Origin: DATCMH01 sp036563505
GTDB taxonomy: Bacteria; Pseudomonadota; Alphaproteobacteria; Rhizobiales; Beijerinckiaceae
Direction: 5' to 3'
NCBI GenBank assembly: GCA_036563505.1
Contig: DATCMH010000006.1
Location: 5,696-69,695, forward strand
DNA length: 64,000 nucleotides
Part shown: piece by piece, positions 15,054 through 23,895 of the stretch
Layout: each line of letters opens with the position of its first letter
How positions within the stretch are numbered: position 1 is the first letter of the stretch
Program-made: the position numbers and the translations under genes
Notes under the pieces: model-generated
What the model saw: only the letters and a program-made list of their open reading frames with translations
The model's database searches: none
What the model was told of the DNA's origin: nothing

Positions 15054-15788
15054 ATGCAGGATTCTTTCGACATCACGACGATCATCTTCCTGGCGCTCGC
15101 GGTCTTCGTGATCTGGCGGCTGCGATCGGTCCTCGGTCAGAAGACGGGCGCCGAGCAGCCGCCCTTTGACCCGGCGGCCCGGCGCGAGCCGCCTGTGAGC
15201 CGGACGAACAGTGTCCGGACTGCTGAGGACAACGTCGTGCGTCTGCCCGGCGCCCCCGATCGCGGCCAAGCCGCGGTGGCCTTGGCACCGGACCGGTGGA
15301 AGGGCGTGGCCGAAGCCGGCTCCCCGGTCGCCCGCGGCCTTGACGCTATCGCTCAGGTCGAGCCGGCCTTTGACGCCAAAAGCTTCCTCGACGGCGCCAA
15401 GGCGGCCTACGAGATGATCGTGACGGCCTTCGCGCAGGGCGACCGGCAGACGTTGCGCAACCTTCTCTCCCGCGAGGTCTTCGAGGGCTTCGAGGGCGCC
15501 ATCGCGGACCGCGAGCGCCGGGGTGAGAAGGTCGAGACCACCTTCGTTTCGATCGACAAAGCGGAGCTCGCCGGGGTTGAGGTTCGCCCGAGCGCCGGGG
15601 CCTCGACGGCCCAGGTGACGGTACGTTTCCTCTCCAAGCTGATTACCGTGACCCGCGATCCGCAGGGACGCGTGGTGGACGGCAGCCCCGACACGGTCGT
15701 CGACGTGCCGGACATATGGACTTTCGCCCGGCCGCTGGGGAGCCGCGATCCCAATTGGCAGCTCGTCGCCACCGAATCGGGTCAGTAG
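15054..15788 (+). CDS. Tim44/TimA-like inner-membrane protein
   Basis: Alphaproteobacterial homologue of the mitochondrial import-motor anchor Tim44, 244 residues. Residues about 5-23 (ITTIIFLALAVFVIWRL) form an N-terminal membrane helix. A low-complexity linker follows, and the C-terminal Tim44 domain (about 100-240) contains FLDGAKAAYEMIVTAFAQGD and DIWTFARPLGSRDPNWQLVAT. Its usual neighbours, secB on one side and mltA on the other, are present. Bacterial Tim44 proteins are thought to act in membrane-protein handling, but the exact role is unknown. Confidence 0.9.
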   Translation: MQDSFDITTIIFLALAVFVIWRLRSVLGQKTGAEQPPFDPAARREPPVSRTNSVRTAEDNVVRLPGAPDRGQAAVALAPDRWKGVAEAGSPVARGLDAIAQVEPAFDAKSFLDGAKAAYEMIVTAFAQGDRQTLRNLLSREVFEGFEGAIADRERRGEKVETTFVSIDKAELAGVEVRPSAGASTAQVTVRFLSKLITVTRDPQGRVVDGSPDTVVDVPDIWTFARPLGSRDPNWQLVATESGQ

Positions 15789-16990
15789 GCGGGAGGGCGC
15801 GGATCGGGTCGCTCGGCCCCGCCGCGTCTGCCTTTGCCGCCCTCCTGATGGGCCTCGCTTTGACCACGAGCCCCGCCTACCCCGCGGCCGATCACGGCGG
15901 CGCCCGTCTCGAGCCGCTGCCTTTCACGGCCCTGCAAGGCTGGGACGCCGACGATCACGCGGCCGCCTTCTCGTCTTTTCTTCGCACCTGTCGTGCCATC
16001 GCACAGGGCGCCCCGGCCATACGGTTGGCTCAGGCGACGAGTCCGGAACTGCGCGCCGTCTGCCACCGGGCGCTCGAATTTTCCGCGCCGGACCGCACTG
16101 AGGCGAGACGTTTCTTCGAGCGCTGGTTCACACCGCACCTCGTCCGGCCCGACACAGGCCAAGGCTTCCTGACAGGTTACTTCGAGCCGGAACTGCCAGC
16201 GGCGCGGGAGAGCAGTCCGGATTTCCCGATACCCCTTCTGAGCCGTCCCGACGATCTCGTAACCCTCGCGCCCGGCGAGACGATTCCCGGGGGCGATCCG
16301 GCCCTCCAGGCCGCCCGAACGACCCCGACCGGCCTCGTGCCATACCCTGACCGCGGGGCGATCGAGGCCGGCGCCCTCGGTAACCATGCCAAACCTATTG
16401 CCTGGCTGCGCGACGCCGTCGACCGCTTCGTGCTTCAGGTGCAGGGCTCAGGAGTTTTGCGCTTCTCCGACGGCGGCCAGATGCGGGTGTCCTACGCGGG
16501 GCGCAACGGCCATCCCTATACCTCGATCGGCCGCATCCTGGTGCAGGAGGGCCATCTGCCCCTCGCGGCGATGAGCCTCGAGAGCCTCACGGGTTGGCTG
16601 CGCGCGCACCCGGACGAGGGCGCCGCCCTGATGCGGCGCAACCGCTCCTTCGTGTTCTTCGCACCGGCGCCGGCGGCGGCCGACGCGGGGCCAATCGGCG
16701 GGGCCGGCGTGCCCCTGACCGCGGGGCGGAGCCTCGCCGTCGACCGAGCACGCTGGAGCTACGGCCTGCCCTTCTGGTTGGAGGGACGCCTGCCTGGGCC
16801 TGAGGGACATGCGCCGTTGCGGTCCCTTCTGGTGGCCCAGGACACGGGCACCGCCATCGTCGGTGCGGCGCGGGGCGATTACTTTGTCGGCAGCGGTGCG
16901 GCGGCCGGCACCCGCGCTGGGCTAATCCGTCACCAGACCCGCTTTATCGTCTTGCTGCCCCGGCTGGCCGGCGCCGGAGAGGCGCCGTGA
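15716..16990 (+). CDS. mltA: Membrane-bound lytic murein transglycosylase A
   Basis: Peptidoglycan-cleaving lytic transglycosylase (MltA plus 3D domain). Seen are GFLTGYFEPELPA of the MltA domain and the C-terminal 3D motif AQDTGTAIVGAARGDYFVGSG, which carries the catalytic aspartate and DxF pair. The start is uncertain. The ATG at 15716 overlaps the Tim44 gene by 73 bp and leaves a long basic leader before the hydrophobic export segment SAFAALLMGLALTT. A TTG at 15755 with GGGGAG upstream is a good alternative. No lipobox is visible, so secretion by Sec is inferred. It overlaps smr by 4 bp. Confidence 0.88.
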   Translation: MDFRPAAGEPRSQLAARRHRIGSVGGRARIGSLGPAASAFAALLMGLALTTSPAYPAADHGGARLEPLPFTALQGWDADDHAAAFSSFLRTCRAIAQGAPAIRLAQATSPELRAVCHRALEFSAPDRTEARRFFERWFTPHLVRPDTGQGFLTGYFEPELPAARESSPDFPIPLLSRPDDLVTLAPGETIPGGDPALQAARTTPTGLVPYPDRGAIEAGALGNHAKPIAWLRDAVDRFVLQVQGSGVLRFSDGGQMRVSYAGRNGHPYTSIGRILVQEGHLPLAAMSLESLTGWLRAHPDEGAALMRRNRSFVFFAPAPAAADAGPIGGAGVPLTAGRSLAVDRARWSYGLPFWLEGRLPGPEGHAPLRSLLVAQDTGTAIVGAARGDYFVGSGAAAGTRAGLIRHQTRFIVLLPRLAGAGEAP

Positions 16991-17553
16991 GCCGCGTCCG
17001 GGCCGGGCGCGGCCTCGATTCGGAAGAGCGCCGGCTCTGGGCTCATGTCGCGCGCCAGGCGAAGCCGCTCAGGGGCCGCTCCCTACCGGAGCTCCCTCCC
17101 GAGACGCCAACGATGCCTGGACCGGACGCTTCGCGTACTGCCCCACTGCCCGCGCGAAGCTCGCCCGCGCCCTCTGCCAGCCCCCCGCCGCTCGCCCCGT
17201 TGGAACGCCGGCTCAAGACAAAGCTGCGCCGGGGCCAGCGCGGGGTTGATGCCGTGCTCGATCTTCACGGGTTGCGTCAGGACGAGGCTCATGGCGCTCT
17301 CCTCGGCTTTCTGCGCCGGATGCAGGGAGCTGGCGCCAGCCTCGTGCTCGTCGTCACGGGCAAGGGCGCGGCTGGCTTTGACGACCTGGGCCACGCTGAG
17401 CGTGGTGTGCTGCGCCGGGTCGTTCCCCACTGGCTGAGGTTACCTGAGCTGCGCCCGCTCGTCCTGGGTTTCGAGGAAGCGGCCGCTCTCCATGGCGGCG
17501 GTGGAGCGCTCTACGTGCGCCTGCGCCGTCCGCGTCACCACGGCCTGCGGTGA
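16987..17553 (+). CDS. Smr-domain protein (MutS2 C-terminal-like nuclease)
   Basis: 188-residue protein with a proline-rich N-terminal half and a C-terminal Smr domain (about 90-180). The hallmark LDLHG and the TGKG motif of DNA/RNA-nicking Smr domains are present. The GTG start overlaps the mltA stop (GTGA). In rhizobia this gene regularly follows mltA and precedes an XRE regulator, as here. The cellular substrate is not known. Confidence 0.88.
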   Translation: MSRVRAGRGLDSEERRLWAHVARQAKPLRGRSLPELPPETPTMPGPDASRTAPLPARSSPAPSASPPPLAPLERRLKTKLRRGQRGVDAVLDLHGLRQDEAHGALLGFLRRMQGAGASLVLVVTGKGAAGFDDLGHAERGVLRRVVPHWLRLPELRPLVLGFEEAAALHGGGGALYVRLRRPRHHGLR

Positions 17554-17560
17554 GGCTCGC

Positions 17561-17977
17561 ATGACGCCTTTCGGCGAACGCGTGCGCCAACTGCGCCGGG
17601 AGCGCGGCCTTCTTCTGAAGGACATGGCCGGGCACCTCGGCGTATCCAGTGCCTACCTGTCAGCTCTTGAGCGGGGCGAGCGCGGCAAGCCCACCTGGAC
17701 CTTAATGCAGGGCGTGCTGCAGTACTTCCACATTATCTGGGACGAGGCGGACGAGCTCGTTCGTCTCGCCGACCTCTCCGACCCGAAGGTACGCCTCGAC
17801 GCCCGCGCCCTCTCCGCCCCGGCTATCCTGTGTGCCAATCGCCTCGCCCGGGAATTCCGCAGCCTTGGCCCAACCGACATCGCCGCGATCCTCGCGGTGC
17901 TCGACCGTGCGGCGGCCCGGGGTTCTGTGACTCACACAGGGGAAGCGTTGGCCTCAGCGAGCGCGGCGAAGCGCTAG
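17561..17977 (+). CDS. XRE-family transcriptional regulator
   Basis: 138-residue regulator with an N-terminal helix-turn-helix (about 5-62): RVRQLRRERGLLLKDMAGHLGVSSAYLSALERGERGKP. The rest is helical with DEADELVRLADLSDPKVRLD, seen in alphaproteobacterial homologues in the same place after smr. The start is ATG at 17561, 7 bp after smr, so co-transcription is likely. Targets are unknown. Confidence 0.88.
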   Translation: MTPFGERVRQLRRERGLLLKDMAGHLGVSSAYLSALERGERGKPTWTLMQGVLQYFHIIWDEADELVRLADLSDPKVRLDARALSAPAILCANRLAREFRSLGPTDIAAILAVLDRAAARGSVTHTGEALASASAAKR

Positions 17978-18065
17978 TCCATCAGGGACGGCAACGAAAT
18001 CCTCTTACCTTGACCCCGCCCGAGCCCGATGCGAAAGCCCGCGCTTTCCCTCCTGCGGTGACCTG

Positions 18066-19067
18066 ATGCCTTCGCACGCCCTCGACGTTCTCACCCTCGG
18101 CAACGCCATCGTCGACGTGATCGCTCAGGCCGATGACGCTTTCCTCGTGGCGCAGGGAGTCCACAAAGGCGCCATGCAGCTCATCGACGAGGGGCGCGCC
18201 GAGGACCTTCTGGCCGCCATGGGACCGGTAGTGATCGTCGGTGGCGGCTCCGGGGCGAATACGGCGGTCGGCGCAGCGGCTTTGGGTGCTCGAACGGGAT
18301 TCGTCGGCAAAGTGCGTGACGACGAACTGGGGCGCCTCTATGCCCGCGACCTCGCGGCCGCCGGTGTCGCCTATGGCGTCGCGCCTGCCACGGATGGTCC
18401 CGCGACCGCGCGCAGCTTCATCCTAGTGACGCCTGATGGGGAGCGCACCATGAACACCTACCTCGGCGCTTGCCAGAATCTCGGGCCGGATGACATCGAT
18501 CCCGCGACGGTGCAGGGCGCACGCATCGTTTACCTCGAGGGCTACCTCTGGGACCCGCCGGCCGCCAAGGACGCTTTTCGTAAGGCCGTCGGCTTGGCGC
18601 ATGGTGCCGGGAATGCGGTCGCTCTCACCCTTTCAGACGCATTTTGCGTCGATCGGTACCGCGACGAGTTCCTTACCCTGATCCGCGACGGCAGCCTCGA
18701 CATTCTCTTCGCCAATATCCACGAGCTGAAGAGCCTCTACCAGACAGCCGACGATGGTGCCGCGCTGGCGGCTTTGCGCGAAGAAAACATCCTTGGCGTC
18801 GTGACCCGCTCGGCGGCGGGAGCCCTCGTGGTCAGCCGCGACGGGACCGAGGAGGTGCGCGCCTACCCCGTCGACGCTGTCGTGGACACGACCGGCGCCG
18901 GCGACCTCTTCGCGGCAGGCTTCCTCGCCGGCCTCGCCTTCGATCTCGATCCGGCATCCTGCGCACGGCTCGGCGGCCTTGCCGCAGCGGAGGTGATCAG
19001 CCATCTCGGCGCCCGGCCGCAAGCGAACCTGCGGGACTTGGCCCGACAGGCCGGTCTCCTCGCCTGA
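18066..19067 (+). CDS. PfkB-family carbohydrate/adenosine kinase
   Basis: Ribokinase-fold sugar or nucleoside kinase of 333 residues. Signature 1 is GGSGANTAVGAAALGARTGFVGKV and signature 2 is DTTGAGDLFAAGFLAGL, whose Asp is the catalytic base. The long match to alphaproteobacterial adenosine kinases suggests adenosine as substrate, but PfkB members are hard to assign. It follows the XRE gene after 88 bp and ends 2 bp before mnmE, so it probably belongs to the mnmE transcript. Confidence 0.88.
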   Translation: MPSHALDVLTLGNAIVDVIAQADDAFLVAQGVHKGAMQLIDEGRAEDLLAAMGPVVIVGGGSGANTAVGAAALGARTGFVGKVRDDELGRLYARDLAAAGVAYGVAPATDGPATARSFILVTPDGERTMNTYLGACQNLGPDDIDPATVQGARIVYLEGYLWDPPAAKDAFRKAVGLAHGAGNAVALTLSDAFCVDRYRDEFLTLIRDGSLDILFANIHELKSLYQTADDGAALAALREENILGVVTRSAAGALVVSRDGTEEVRAYPVDAVVDTTGAGDLFAAGFLAGLAFDLDPASCARLGGLAAAEVISHLGARPQANLRDLARQAGLLA

Positions 19068-19069
19068 TC

Positions 19070-20386
19070 ATGGTCCCGGGCGAGGTCGATACGATCTTCG
19101 CCGCTGCGTCGGGCTTCGGCAAGGCGGCAGTCTGCGTCGTTCGGGTGAGCGGGCCTGGAAGCGCTGACCTCGTCACAGCTCTCGCCGGCGTGCTTCCTGC
19201 CCCGCGCCGCTTGAGCCTGCGGCGCTTGCGTGACCCCATTACGGGCGAGGTGCTCGACGAGGCACTCGTCGTCTGGATGCCGAGTCCCCACACTTTCACG
19301 GGCGAAGATCAGGCCGAACTTCATCTTCATGGCGGCCTCGCCGTGCGCGCAGGTGTCCTGCGCTGTCTGACCGAGCGTCCCGGCTGCCGTCCGGCCGAGC
19401 CCGGGGAATTCACCCGGCGCGCTTTCCTCAACGGCCGCCTCGACCTGACCCGGGTCGAGGGCTTGGCCGATCTCATCGATGCCGAAACGGAGGCGCAGCG
19501 TCGGCAAGCTTTGCGCCAGCTCGAAGGCGAACTCGGCCGTCAAGCCGAGACCTGGCGCGAGCGACTTTTGGACGTGCTCGCCCGGTTGGAAGCCGGGCTC
19601 GATTTTGCCGACGAGGCCGATGTTCCTGAAGAGGTCGACGCAGGGGCCATAGCTGAGGCTGCCGCGCTTGCGGACGAGATCGCGGTCGTCCTGTCCGATG
19701 GCACCCGCGGCGAACGCTTGCGTGAAGGCTTTACCGTCGTTCTCGCGGGTCCCCCTAATGCGGGCAAGTCGACGCTACTTAACGCGCTGGCCCGGCGGGA
19801 GGTCGCCATCGTCTCCGACGTGCCAGGAACGACCCGGGACGCCATCGAGGTGCGGTGCGACCTCGACGGTCTGCCCGTTACACTCGTCGACACGGCGGGT
19901 CTGCGCGACAGCCTCGATCCGGTCGAGCGCATCGGCATCGAGCGTACGTATCAACACCTGCGACGGGCCGATCTCGTCTTATGGCTCCATTCCGCCGAGG
20001 AGCGGAATGAACCGGCTGCAGCGGAGCCGGGCAAACTCCTGATCCTCACCAAAAGCGATCTACACCCAGGGCAACCAAAATCGACAATCGACATTGCTGT
20101 CTCGGCCAAGACCGGCGAGGGATTGCCGGCTTTGCTCGCTCGGGTTCGCGCCGAAGCCGAAATGGGTCTCGGGCACGGAGATGCCCTTGTCACCCGTGAG
20201 CGTCACCGCATCGCCTTATCCCGGGCCCGCGACGCGCTCCACCGTGCCTGCATGCCGGGCCTCGCGCCGGAACTGGTGGCCGAGGAGGTGAGAACAGGAG
20301 CGCGAGCGCTCGCGGCCGTCACGGGACGCGTTGACGTCGACGACGTGCTCGACCGGTTGTTCTCGTCCTTCTGCATTGGCAAATAG
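19070..20386 (+). CDS. mnmE: tRNA modification GTPase MnmE
   Basis: GTPase that, with MnmG, installs the 5-carboxymethylaminomethyl group on wobble uridine. 438 residues: N-terminal tetrahydrofolate-binding domain (1-118, with DTIFAAASGFGKAAVCVVRVSGP), a helical domain, a G domain with G1 GPPNAGKS (227-234), DTAG and the TKSD-type G4, and the C-terminal CIGK whose Cys is conserved. The ATG at 19070 follows the PfkB gene directly; the frame above it is a shadow of that gene. mnmG, its partner, is next after a parS site. Confidence 0.97.
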   Translation: MVPGEVDTIFAAASGFGKAAVCVVRVSGPGSADLVTALAGVLPAPRRLSLRRLRDPITGEVLDEALVVWMPSPHTFTGEDQAELHLHGGLAVRAGVLRCLTERPGCRPAEPGEFTRRAFLNGRLDLTRVEGLADLIDAETEAQRRQALRQLEGELGRQAETWRERLLDVLARLEAGLDFADEADVPEEVDAGAIAEAAALADEIAVVLSDGTRGERLREGFTVVLAGPPNAGKSTLLNALARREVAIVSDVPGTTRDAIEVRCDLDGLPVTLVDTAGLRDSLDPVERIGIERTYQHLRRADLVLWLHSAEERNEPAAAEPGKLLILTKSDLHPGQPKSTIDIAVSAKTGEGLPALLARVRAEAEMGLGHGDALVTRERHRIALSRARDALHRACMPGLAPELVAEEVRTGARALAAVTGRVDVDDVLDRLFSSFCIGK

Positions 20387-20420
20387 GCGCGCCTTCCGCA
20401 GGCCTGTCGCGTAACGGCCA

Positions 20421-20436
20421 CGTTTCACGTGAAACA
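20421..20436. promoter_or_regulatory. parS centromere site (one mismatch)
   Basis: The 16-mer with core GTTTCACGTGAAAC matches the consensus parS except at the first base (C for T). It lies between mnmE and mnmG, about 3.5 kb before parB, and is a predicted ParB-CTP loading site. Confidence 0.88.
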
Positions 20437-20502
20437 AAGACGCGGTTTGACGAGACTCGCTGGACCGCTTAATTGCGGCCTCAAAGGGCAGATGAACTGA
20501 TT

Positions 20503-22383
20503 ATGCAAAGCTTCGACGTGATCGTCGTCGGTGGAGGGCACGCCGGAGCGGAGGCGGCTGCAGCATCGGCGCGGCTCGGTGCACGTACGGCCCTCGTCAC
20601 CCATCGCCTCGACACCATCGGGGCCATGTCGTGCAACCCCGCCATCGGCGGCCTCGGCAAAGGCCACCTCGTGCGTGAGATCGACGCCCTCGACGGCTTG
20701 ATGGGCCGCGTGGCCGACGCGGCTGGCATCCAGTTCCGCCTGCTGAACCGCCGCAAGGGGCCCGCCGTGCGGGGTCCGCGCACCCAGGCCGACCGCAAGC
20801 TTTACGCACGGGCCATGCAGCGGGCGTTGGCGGGCACGAGTGGCCTAACCCTGATCGCGGGTGAGGCAGAGGATCTCCTCGCTGAACAGGGACGGGTCAC
20901 GGGCCTAACTCTCGCCGATGGGCGTCGCTTGCAGGCCGGCGCTGTCGTCATCACCACCGGGACTTTTCTGCGCGGCGTGATCCATGTCGGTGAGCGGCGG
21001 TGGCCGGCGGGCCGCGTCGACGAGGCGCCATCCGTCGGCCTCGCGCGCCGCCTTGAAGATCTGACATTACCACTCGGCCGCTTGAAGACCGGAACGCCGC
21101 CCCGACTCGACGGCCGCACCATAGCTTGGCATCGCCTCGAGAAGCAGGCGGCCGATGACATGCCGGTCCCATTCTCCGCCCTGACAGACCGGATCACGGC
21201 GCCGCAGATCGAATGCGGTATCACCCGAACGACGAGTGCCGGACACGAGCTCATTCGCGCGAACCTGCATCGCGCGCCGATCTATGCCGGAGCGATCGAA
21301 GGACGCGGCCCGCGCTATTGTCCATCTATCGAGGACAAGGTAGTGCGCTTCGCCGATCGCGAGAGCCATCAGATCTTCCTTGAACCGGAGGGTCTCGACG
21401 ATTCGACGGTGTACCCGAACGGCATCTCAACCTCTCTGCCCGAGGAGGTGCAGCGCGCACTCGTGGCCTCCATTCCGGGGTTGGAACAGGCCCGCATCCT
21501 GAGGCCCGGCTACGCGATCGAGTACGACTACGTCGATCCACGCAGCCTCGATCCGACCCTTGAGGTCCAGCGCCTGCCAGGCCTCTTCCTCGCGGGACAG
21601 ATCAACGGCACGACGGGCTATGAAGAAGCAGCTGCTCAGGGCCTCGTGGCGGGCCTGAATGCGGCACGCCGCGCCGGAGGTCAGGACGGCGTCGTCTTCG
21701 ATCGAACCACGTCCTATATCGGCGTCCTCGTGGACGACCTCGTGACCCGAGGCGTAAGCGAGCCCTATCGGATGTTTACCTCGCGGTCGGAGTACCGGCT
21801 GTCGCTTCGGGTCGACAACGCCGACGAGCGCTTGACGCCGCTCGGCATCGACCTCGGCTGCCTCTCGCCGGAGCGGCTGGCCCGAGCCAAAGCATCGCTC
21901 GATGCCCGCAACACAGCGCGGCAGCAACTCAACTCTCTCAGCCTGACGCCGCAGGAAGCGGCCCGCTATGGGCTAGCCTTGAATCAGGACGGGATGCGCC
22001 GCACCGGTTTTCAGCTTCTATCCTATCCCGACATCAGCTTTGAGCGGCTCGCGACGGTCTGGCCCGAGCTCAGCGTGGTGCCGCTGGCTCTCCGCGAGCG
22101 TTTGGAAACCGACGCGACCTATGCCGTCTACCTCGATCGGCAGGCTGCCGACGTCGCAGCACATCGACGCGATGAAGCGGTGCGGCTCGACGAAGGGATC
22201 GACTTTCGAGCCCTGCCCGGCTTGTCCAACGAGATCCGGGCACGGCTGGATCAGGTCCGGCCGCGAACCCTTGGCCAAGCCGCTCGAATCGAGGGCATGA
22301 CACCCGCTGCTATTACCTTGCTCGCGGCTCACGCGAAGCGAGGTTATGGAAGTCGGATGACCAAGCCGCGATCCACATCGTGA
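20503..22383 (+). CDS. mnmG: tRNA uridine-5-carboxymethylaminomethyl(34) synthesis enzyme MnmG
   Basis: FAD-dependent partner of MnmE, 626 residues. Dinucleotide-binding VVGGGHAGAEAA (8-19), MSCNPAIGGLGKGHLVREIDALDG and LFLAGQINGTTGYEEAAAQGLVAGLNAA are all conserved MnmG/GidA motifs. The C-terminal domain (EIRARLDQVRPRTLGQAARIEGMTPAAI) binds MnmE and tRNA. I chose the ATG at 20503 because similarity begins at MQSFDVIVVGG. Its stop overlaps the rsmG start. Confidence 0.97.
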   Translation: MQSFDVIVVGGGHAGAEAAAASARLGARTALVTHRLDTIGAMSCNPAIGGLGKGHLVREIDALDGLMGRVADAAGIQFRLLNRRKGPAVRGPRTQADRKLYARAMQRALAGTSGLTLIAGEAEDLLAEQGRVTGLTLADGRRLQAGAVVITTGTFLRGVIHVGERRWPAGRVDEAPSVGLARRLEDLTLPLGRLKTGTPPRLDGRTIAWHRLEKQAADDMPVPFSALTDRITAPQIECGITRTTSAGHELIRANLHRAPIYAGAIEGRGPRYCPSIEDKVVRFADRESHQIFLEPEGLDDSTVYPNGISTSLPEEVQRALVASIPGLEQARILRPGYAIEYDYVDPRSLDPTLEVQRLPGLFLAGQINGTTGYEEAAAQGLVAGLNAARRAGGQDGVVFDRTTSYIGVLVDDLVTRGVSEPYRMFTSRSEYRLSLRVDNADERLTPLGIDLGCLSPERLARAKASLDARNTARQQLNSLSLTPQEAARYGLALNQDGMRRTGFQLLSYPDISFERLATVWPELSVVPLALRERLETDATYAVYLDRQAADVAAHRRDEAVRLDEGIDFRALPGLSNEIRARLDQVRPRTLGQAARIEGMTPAAITLLAAHAKRGYGSRMTKPRSTS

Positions 22384-23027
22384 GTGACGTTGACCTCGAT
22401 CGTGCTCTATCCCTCGGGTTGGCCGATGTTTCACGTGAAACACGGGCCGGCCTCGATCTGCTCGTCGTAGAGCTCCGTCGTTGGCAGGCCATCAAGAACC
22501 TGGTTGGTCCGGCAACCCTGGACCAAGTCTGGACACGTCACGTCGCTGACTCGCTTCAACTGCTCAGTATCGAGCACGACGCGAGCCGCTACCTCGACCT
22601 CGGCTCGGGGGCTGGCTTCCCGGGCCTTGTCCTCGGGATCGCGCTACGCGAGCGCGCGGGCGCGCAGGTCCACCTCGTCGAGAGTAACGGACGCAAATGC
22701 GCCTTCCTTCGCCATGTCGCTCGCATAACGGGAGCGCCCGTAACGGTGCATCAGAGCCGCATTGAAGTAGCAATGGCGCCGTTTGCCGGCGGCGTCGACG
22801 TTGTGACGGCGCGAGCACTGGCATCAATGACTCAGCTTCTCGCATGGACCGCTCCGCTGTTGACAACAGGGGCACGGGGTCTCTTCCCCAAGGGCCGAAA
22901 CGTCGCTGACGAATTGACCGAAGCACGGGAATCCTGGAGATTCGACGCGCGCCTCGTTCCGAGCCGGACGGATCCGGAGGGACACATCGTTCACCTGCGA
23001 TCCGTTTCTGAGATACAAACCCGATGA
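22380..23027 (+). CDS. rsmG: 16S rRNA (guanine-N7) methyltransferase RsmG
   Basis: Methylates G527 of 16S rRNA using SAM; 215 residues. The SAM site is YLDLGSGAGFPGLVL. The GTG start overlaps mnmG, and its stop overlaps the parA start (ATGA). Residues 16-21 (DVSRET) are encoded by a perfect parS site, so this stretch is doubly constrained as protein and centromere. That coupling recurs in alphaproteobacteria and other phyla. Confidence 0.96.
   Translation: MSDVDLDRALSLGLADVSRETRAGLDLLVVELRRWQAIKNLVGPATLDQVWTRHVADSLQLLSIEHDASRYLDLGSGAGFPGLVLGIALRERAGAQVHLVESNGRKCAFLRHVARITGAPVTVHQSRIEVAMAPFAGGVDVVTARALASMTQLLAWTAPLLTTGARGLFPKGRNVADELTEARESWRFDARLVPSRTDPEGHIVHLRSVSEIQTR
22427..22442. promoter_or_regulatory. 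parS centromere site (perfect), inside rsmG
   Basis: TGTTTCACGTGAAACA is an exact 16-bp parS within the 5' end of rsmG, 2.0 kb from the first site and 1.4 kb from parB. Confidence 0.95.
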
Positions 23028-23860
23028 TCACCGACCCGCTTATTCCCCATCCGCGCGGTAGCGCCCCTGGTCCCCGAGTCCTGGCGCTCGCCAACCAGAA
23101 GGGTGGAGTCGGCAAGACCACAACGGCGATCAACCTTGGAACGGCGCTCGCGGCGATCGGCGAAGAGGTTCTGATTCTCGACCTCGATCCGCAGGGCAAC
23201 GCATCGACGGGGCTCGGCATCGACCGGCGCCGGCGCAAGGTCTCGACCTATCACGTGCTCACCGGTGAGGCGGAACTCTCGCAAGCCGTGATCGAGACGG
23301 CGGTGCCGCGCTTGCATGTCGCCCCATCGACCCTCGACCTTTTGGGTGTCGAACTCGAGATCGCCGGCGCTCGTGACCGGGCCCAACGCTTGCGGTCCGC
23401 GATCGCCAAGCTCGCCACTGCGACGGGCACTCCCTTCACCTACGTACTGATCGATTGTCCGCCGTCGCTCAACCTTCTGACCATCAATGCGCTCGCAGCG
23501 GCCGATGCGGTGCTGGTGCCGCTGCAATGCGAGTTCTTCGCGCTGGAGGGCTTGAGCCAGCTGCTTAAGACGGTGGAGCAGGTGCGTGTGAGCCTCAATC
23601 CGCGGCTGTCCATCCACGGCATCGTGCTCACGATGTTTGATCCTCGGAACAATCTCTCGGGCCAAGTGGTCGCGGACGTGCGGCAGTTCATGGGGCCGAA
23701 AGTCTACGAGACCATGATCCCGCGCAACGTCCGGGTCTCGGAAGCGCCCTCGCACGGTAAGCCCGTGCTGCTCTACGACCTGAAATGCGCCGGCAGCCAA
23801 GCCTATCTGCGGCTCGCCTCCGAGATCATCCAGCGCGAGCGCGCCCTTCAGGCGGCCTGA
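23024..23860 (+). CDS. parA: Chromosome-partitioning ATPase ParA
   Basis: Walker-type ATPase that moves ParB-parS complexes; 278 residues. The deviant Walker A is KGGVGKTT (26-33) with the signature lysine, and the downstream motifs DLDPQGNASTGLG and LIDCPPSLNLLTINAL are intact. The start ATG overlaps the rsmG stop. parB follows after 35 bp with its own AAGGGGG ribosome site. Confidence 0.97.
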   Translation: MITDPLIPHPRGSAPGPRVLALANQKGGVGKTTTAINLGTALAAIGEEVLILDLDPQGNASTGLGIDRRRRKVSTYHVLTGEAELSQAVIETAVPRLHVAPSTLDLLGVELEIAGARDRAQRLRSAIAKLATATGTPFTYVLIDCPPSLNLLTINALAAADAVLVPLQCEFFALEGLSQLLKTVEQVRVSLNPRLSIHGIVLTMFDPRNNLSGQVVADVRQFMGPKVYETMIPRNVRVSEAPSHGKPVLLYDLKCAGSQAYLRLASEIIQRERALQAA

Positions 23861-23895
23861 CGGGCATGGACCACGCGTCGAGAAAGGGGGCCGTC

